Shown here: piece after piece, positions 6,998 to 9,597 of the stretch
Layout: the number at the start of each line of letters is the position of its first letter
Position numbering within the stretch: the stretch's first letter is position 1
NCBI GenBank assembly: GCA_022717655.1
Contig: JAIIAN010000111.1
Span: 1 to 9,597, forward strand
Reading direction: 5' to 3'
Source of the DNA: Bacillota bacterium
GTDB taxonomy: Bacteria > Bacillota > Clostridia > Lachnospirales > Lachnospiraceae
Length of the DNA stretch: 9,597 bases
Position numbers and translations under genes: made by a program
Notes under the pieces: model-generated
Told to the model about the DNA's origin: nothing
The model's input: the letters and a program-made list of their open reading frames with translations, nothing else
The model's database searches: none

Positions 6998-8080
6998 ATG
7001 GAAAAAACGATATTAGTTACAGGCATTGGAGGGCTTACACCACGTTCTATAACTGGAATTATCAGAGAAAATCATCCGGATTATAAAATTATAGGTTGTG
7101 ATATTGATAAGAAAGCCATAGGTTTTTTTATGAAAGGACTTTTGGATGAGTATTATATCTGTCCAAAATGTACTGATTTAGAGTATTTCTCATGGATTGA
7201 AAAAATTGTAAAAGAAAAACATATTGATTATGCGTTTGTTCAACCGGAAAGCGAAATTGTAGAATGGGGAGCATATTATGAAAAAAATGGTAGATTTCCA
7301 TGCCCGGTGTTTATGGGAAGTAAGTTGTTATCGGAATCATTAAGAGATAAGTCTATTATGGCAGACCTTCTTGCAGGTACTGTGTTTATTCCGAAAACGA
7401 TCAAAGTTACTCAAGAAAATCCGCGATTTAAGGATGTCGAAAATGAAATAGGATTTCCATGTTGGATTCGCGCAACAGAAGGAACTGGCGGTTTAGGCTC
7501 TTTACGTTTGGATGATATTAGCAGTTATAGAAGTTGGTTATTTATAAATGCGAGTATTCCTGAATTTACAGTAAGTGAATTTCTTACAGGAAGACATTTG
7601 GCAAATGAAATGCTTTATTACAATGGCGAATATATCAAAGGAGCTGCACTTGAATGTGTTGAATATGTTATGGCAAATACAGCTCCATCTCATGTAACCG
7701 GAAATACACATTTTGCACGTTTTTTAAATGAAGATAGAATTAATAAGTTCTGTGACGATTGTATTAAATATTTAGAAAAAAAATTAGGCGTACCAGCACA
7801 TGGAATTTTATCATTCGACTTAAAAGAAGATAAAAATGGAGAAATGAAAGTTACGGAAATTAATATTCGCCATATGGCATATACTGGTGTTATGGCACAT
7901 GTTGGGTTTGATTTGATTGAGGATACAATAAGAATTATGGAAGATGGTAATTGCGATAATGTGAGAAGAGATCAGTATCATCATTATGATAAACCGTACA
8001 TTTTCCTTAGAGATGTTGATATTGAACCTATTATTTTAGAAAATGAAAAAATATTTGATAATCCAAAAACAAAATTGTGA
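6998..8080 (+). CDS. ATP-grasp ligase, carbamoyl-phosphate-synthase-like, in a glycan operon
   Basis: ATP-grasp enzymes activate a carboxylate as an acyl phosphate and join it to an amine or thiol. Residues 1-120 form a Rossmann-like pre-grasp domain beginning ILVTGIGG. The ATP-binding part shows FPCWIRATEGTGGLGS (glycine-rich loop at 162-168, Arg158), SEFLTGRHLANEML, and the metal-site pattern Asp274 ... Glu287-x-Asn289-x-Arg291 in SFDL and EINIR. The product has 360 residues. ATG 6998 has GTGAGG (6983-6988) 9 bases upstream; the longer GTG start at 6983 would bury that site. It sits after the dehydratase and aminotransferase and before a PglC-like transferase, where the bacillosamine pathway has the acetyltransferase PglD. 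It may therefore join an amino acid or other acid to the sugar's 4-amino group, but the substrate is unknown. Base composition becomes more A+T rich within this gene. Confidence 0.85.
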   Translation: MEKTILVTGIGGLTPRSITGIIRENHPDYKIIGCDIDKKAIGFFMKGLLDEYYICPKCTDLEYFSWIEKIVKEKHIDYAFVQPESEIVEWGAYYEKNGRFPCPVFMGSKLLSESLRDKSIMADLLAGTVFIPKTIKVTQENPRFKDVENEIGFPCWIRATEGTGGLGSLRLDDISSYRSWLFINASIPEFTVSEFLTGRHLANEMLYYNGEYIKGAALECVEYVMANTAPSHVTGNTHFARFLNEDRINKFCDDCIKYLEKKLGVPAHGILSFDLKEDKNGEMKVTEINIRHMAYTGVMAHVGFDLIEDTIRIMEDGNCDNVRRDQYHHYDKPYIFLRDVDIEPIILENEKIFDNPKTKL

Positions 8081-8126
8081 TTAGAATCAAAATAATTACA
8101 ATTTATTTGCGATAAAGGAGCAATGT

Positions 8127-8777
8127 ATGTATTCGAAAGTATTTAAAAGGATTTTTGATTTTATATTAAGTTTTTTTGCACTTGTTATTCTTTCTCCACT
8201 TTTTATTTTACTGATTATTTTAGGTGCACTTGTAATGAAAGGAAACCCATTTTTCGTACAAGAGAGACCAGGTCGCAATGAAAAAATATTTAAGTTGATT
8301 AAATTTAGAACAATGACTAATGCTAAAGATGATCAGGGAAATCTTCTTCCGGATAACGAAAGAAATAGCCGATATGGGAATTTTCTTAGAAAAACATCAT
8401 TAGATGAACTAGGTGAATTATTAAATATAATAAAAGGTGATATGTCTATTATTGGGCCACGTCCTTTATTAGTAAGATATTTACCATATTATACTGAAAA
8501 TGAGAGACACAGGCATGATGTTAGACCAGGTTTAACTGGATGGGCTCAGATTAATGGAAGAAATTTTATTACCTGGGAAGAAATTTTTAGTTTGGATGTT
8601 TTTTATGTAAATCATCTTTCTTTTACACTTGACATAAAAATAATTTTTATGACAATCAAAAAAGTGTTATTTCATGAAGATATAACGGATGCTACACAGG
8701 GAACAGTAGATTCTAGTGGTAGAAAAGTACATGATGCGTTAGACATAGAACGGAAAGAAATGATTGTTAAAGCATAG
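8127..8777 (+). CDS. Small monotopic phosphoglycosyl transferase (PglC/WcaJ catalytic-domain type)
   Basis: This 216-residue protein is the minimal form of the family that moves a sugar-1-phosphate from a UDP-sugar to undecaprenyl phosphate at the inner face of the membrane. It starts with Lys7-Arg8 and a hydrophobic segment at about 10-36 containing Ser23-Pro24, the helix break of the re-entrant membrane helix described for PglC. Next come QERPGRNEKIFKLIKFRTM, the catalytic dyad Asp93-Glu94 in TSLDELGE, GPRPLL (Arg112) and RPGLTGWAQINGRN. These key positions match my recollection of Campylobacter PglC, which handles diacetylbacillosamine-1-phosphate. AAAGGAG (8114-8120) lies 6 bases before ATG 8127; the ATG at 8123 is out of frame. 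It is intact, whereas the large transferase at 1944-3237 is broken at the same SLDE motif, so this gene probably starts the glycan here. Confidence 0.93.
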   Translation: MYSKVFKRIFDFILSFFALVILSPLFILLIILGALVMKGNPFFVQERPGRNEKIFKLIKFRTMTNAKDDQGNLLPDNERNSRYGNFLRKTSLDELGELLNIIKGDMSIIGPRPLLVRYLPYYTENERHRHDVRPGLTGWAQINGRNFITWEEIFSLDVFYVNHLSFTLDIKIIFMTIKKVLFHEDITDATQGTVDSSGRKVHDALDIERKEMIVKA

Positions 8778-8855
8778 TTATATTTTGGTACTTACCATAT
8801 CAATAAATTTAAAAGCAATTTCTTATTTAAAGTAGTTGTAGGAAGGGCAGAAAAA

Positions 8856-9597
8856 ATGAAAAGTGAAATTGGAAGTAATTTTTGGGAATATGATTTAAAC
8901 AAAAAAAGAAAAATAAAATTTTGGTGGGAGTCTCCAGAGTTTAATAAGATTTTTCTTAAATCAGGTAGAAATGCTTTTAAGGCTATAAGCGACAATATTA
9001 AAGTGAATCGTAAAAATATTTTATTTCCAGCATATCATTGTGAAACAGAGTCAGAACCATGGTATGAAAATGGGTGGAAAGTAGACTATTATTCTATAGA
9101 AACAGATTTTTCAGTCAATCCGGAGAAATTAGAACAATGTATATTAGATTATAAGCCATCAGTAATTGTAATTCAAAGTTATTTTGGATTTGAAGCATTG
9201 AATAGTAAATGCGACGATGTGTTGGGAAAATATAAAAATCAGGGTGGCATCATAATTGAAGATATTACTCAATCATTAATTTCAAATATTAGACATACTG
9301 TTGCAGATTATTATGTTGCGAGTTTTCGTAAATTTTTTGCAATTCCTGATGGAGGAGTTTTGATTTCTCGACAAACAATAAATATTGACAATATTGAACC
9401 ATCGAATCAAGACCTTACTCAAATCGCTCTTAAAGCATATGATTTAAAAAAACAGTATTTTCAAATTATGAATAAAAGTATAAAAGATAATTTCAGAAAA
9501 TTATATCTTGAGTTGAATTACTTGATTTCTGAGAATGATAAATTAGTTTCGATGAGTGATATTGGATTAGAAATTTTAAATGGAGTAGATGTAAGTG
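8856..9597 (+). CDS. Divergent DegT-fold (PLP aminotransferase-like) protein, 3' truncated by the window
   Basis: The frame is open from ATG 8856 to the window end (247 codons), with AGGAAGG (8840-8846) 9 bases upstream. It resembles a divergent branch of the DegT/StrS fold. KSGRNAFKAI stands where classical enzymes have SAGT, FPAYHCETE follows, IIIEDITQSL carries Asp136 in the PLP-contacting position, and YVASFRKFFAIPDGGVLIS carries Lys159 in the position of the Schiff-base lysine. The last part, from about 190, is Lys, Leu and Ile rich and looks like the small-domain linker. PLP dependence is plausible because both Asp and Lys are present. The substrate is unknown; a second amino sugar in the same glycan, or a non-catalytic role, are both possible. 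It is A+T rich like the two genes before it and lies 78 bases after the PglC-like gene, so probably in the same operon. Confidence 0.75.
   Translation, partial: MKSEIGSNFWEYDLNKKRKIKFWWESPEFNKIFLKSGRNAFKAISDNIKVNRKNILFPAYHCETESEPWYENGWKVDYYSIETDFSVNPEKLEQCILDYKPSVIVIQSYFGFEALNSKCDDVLGKYKNQGGIIIEDITQSLISNIRHTVADYYVASFRKFFAIPDGGVLISRQTINIDNIEPSNQDLTQIALKAYDLKKQYFQIMNKSIKDNFRKLYLELNYLISENDKLVSMSDIGLEILNGVDVS

Noticed and set aside
8778..8855. GGTACTTACC partial palindrome in the gap before the last gene
   Set aside because: Four-base arms with a two-base loop cannot form a stable hairpin, and no T run or promoter pair goes with it.

Overview
The window looks like the chromosome of a low-to-moderate GC Gram-positive anaerobe. 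Protein style points to Lachnospiraceae or a near relative (inference): AGGAG-type ribosome binding sites sit before most genes, and there is a flavodoxin/ferredoxin protein of clostridial type. Every supported gene lies on the + strand.

Positions 1-1750 are ribosome and tRNA housekeeping: the 3' end of rimM (16S rRNA maturation factor), then trmD (tRNA m1G37 methyltransferase). Here trmD is not a plain 230-250 residue enzyme. It runs in frame into a flavodoxin-like domain and a two-cluster 4Fe-4S ferredoxin domain, giving 481 residues. The join falls on a run of seven A. One extra A, or a -1 slip, would end TrmD at a normal length, and an A8 version would also place a TTG start in frame for the redox protein.

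Positions 1751-3648 are a damaged start of a surface-polysaccharide locus. A good SigA-type promoter pair leads into a large membrane sugar-1-phosphate transferase gene. That gene carries an internal frameshift and then loses its homology exactly in the catalytic SLDE motif. About 545 bases of non-coding, hairpin-rich sequence follow, with an orphan Shine-Dalgarno and remains of a possible small gene. This is probably debris from recombination or an element insertion.

Positions 3649-9597 are an apparently intact glycan operon: a membrane NDP-hexosamine 4,6-dehydratase (WbpM/CapD/PglF type), a PLP sugar aminotransferase (DegT family, PglE-like), an ATP-grasp ligase, a small PglC-type phosphoglycosyl transferase, and a second, divergent DegT-fold protein cut off by the window end. 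Read together, UDP-GlcNAc would be dehydrated to a 4-keto-6-deoxy sugar and aminated at C4. The amine may then be capped by the ATP-grasp enzyme, where the bacillosamine pathway uses the acetyltransferase PglD. The phosphosugar would be loaded onto undecaprenyl phosphate by the PglC-like enzyme, which could also replace the broken transferase upstream. From about 7.1 kb onward the DNA is clearly more A+T rich than the first two genes of this operon, suggesting a mosaic locus.

The most noteworthy points are the TrmD-flavodoxin-ferredoxin fusion with its A7 junction and the ATP-grasp enzyme embedded in a UDP-4-amino-sugar module. I saw no RNA genes, CRISPR arrays or complete insertion sequences.
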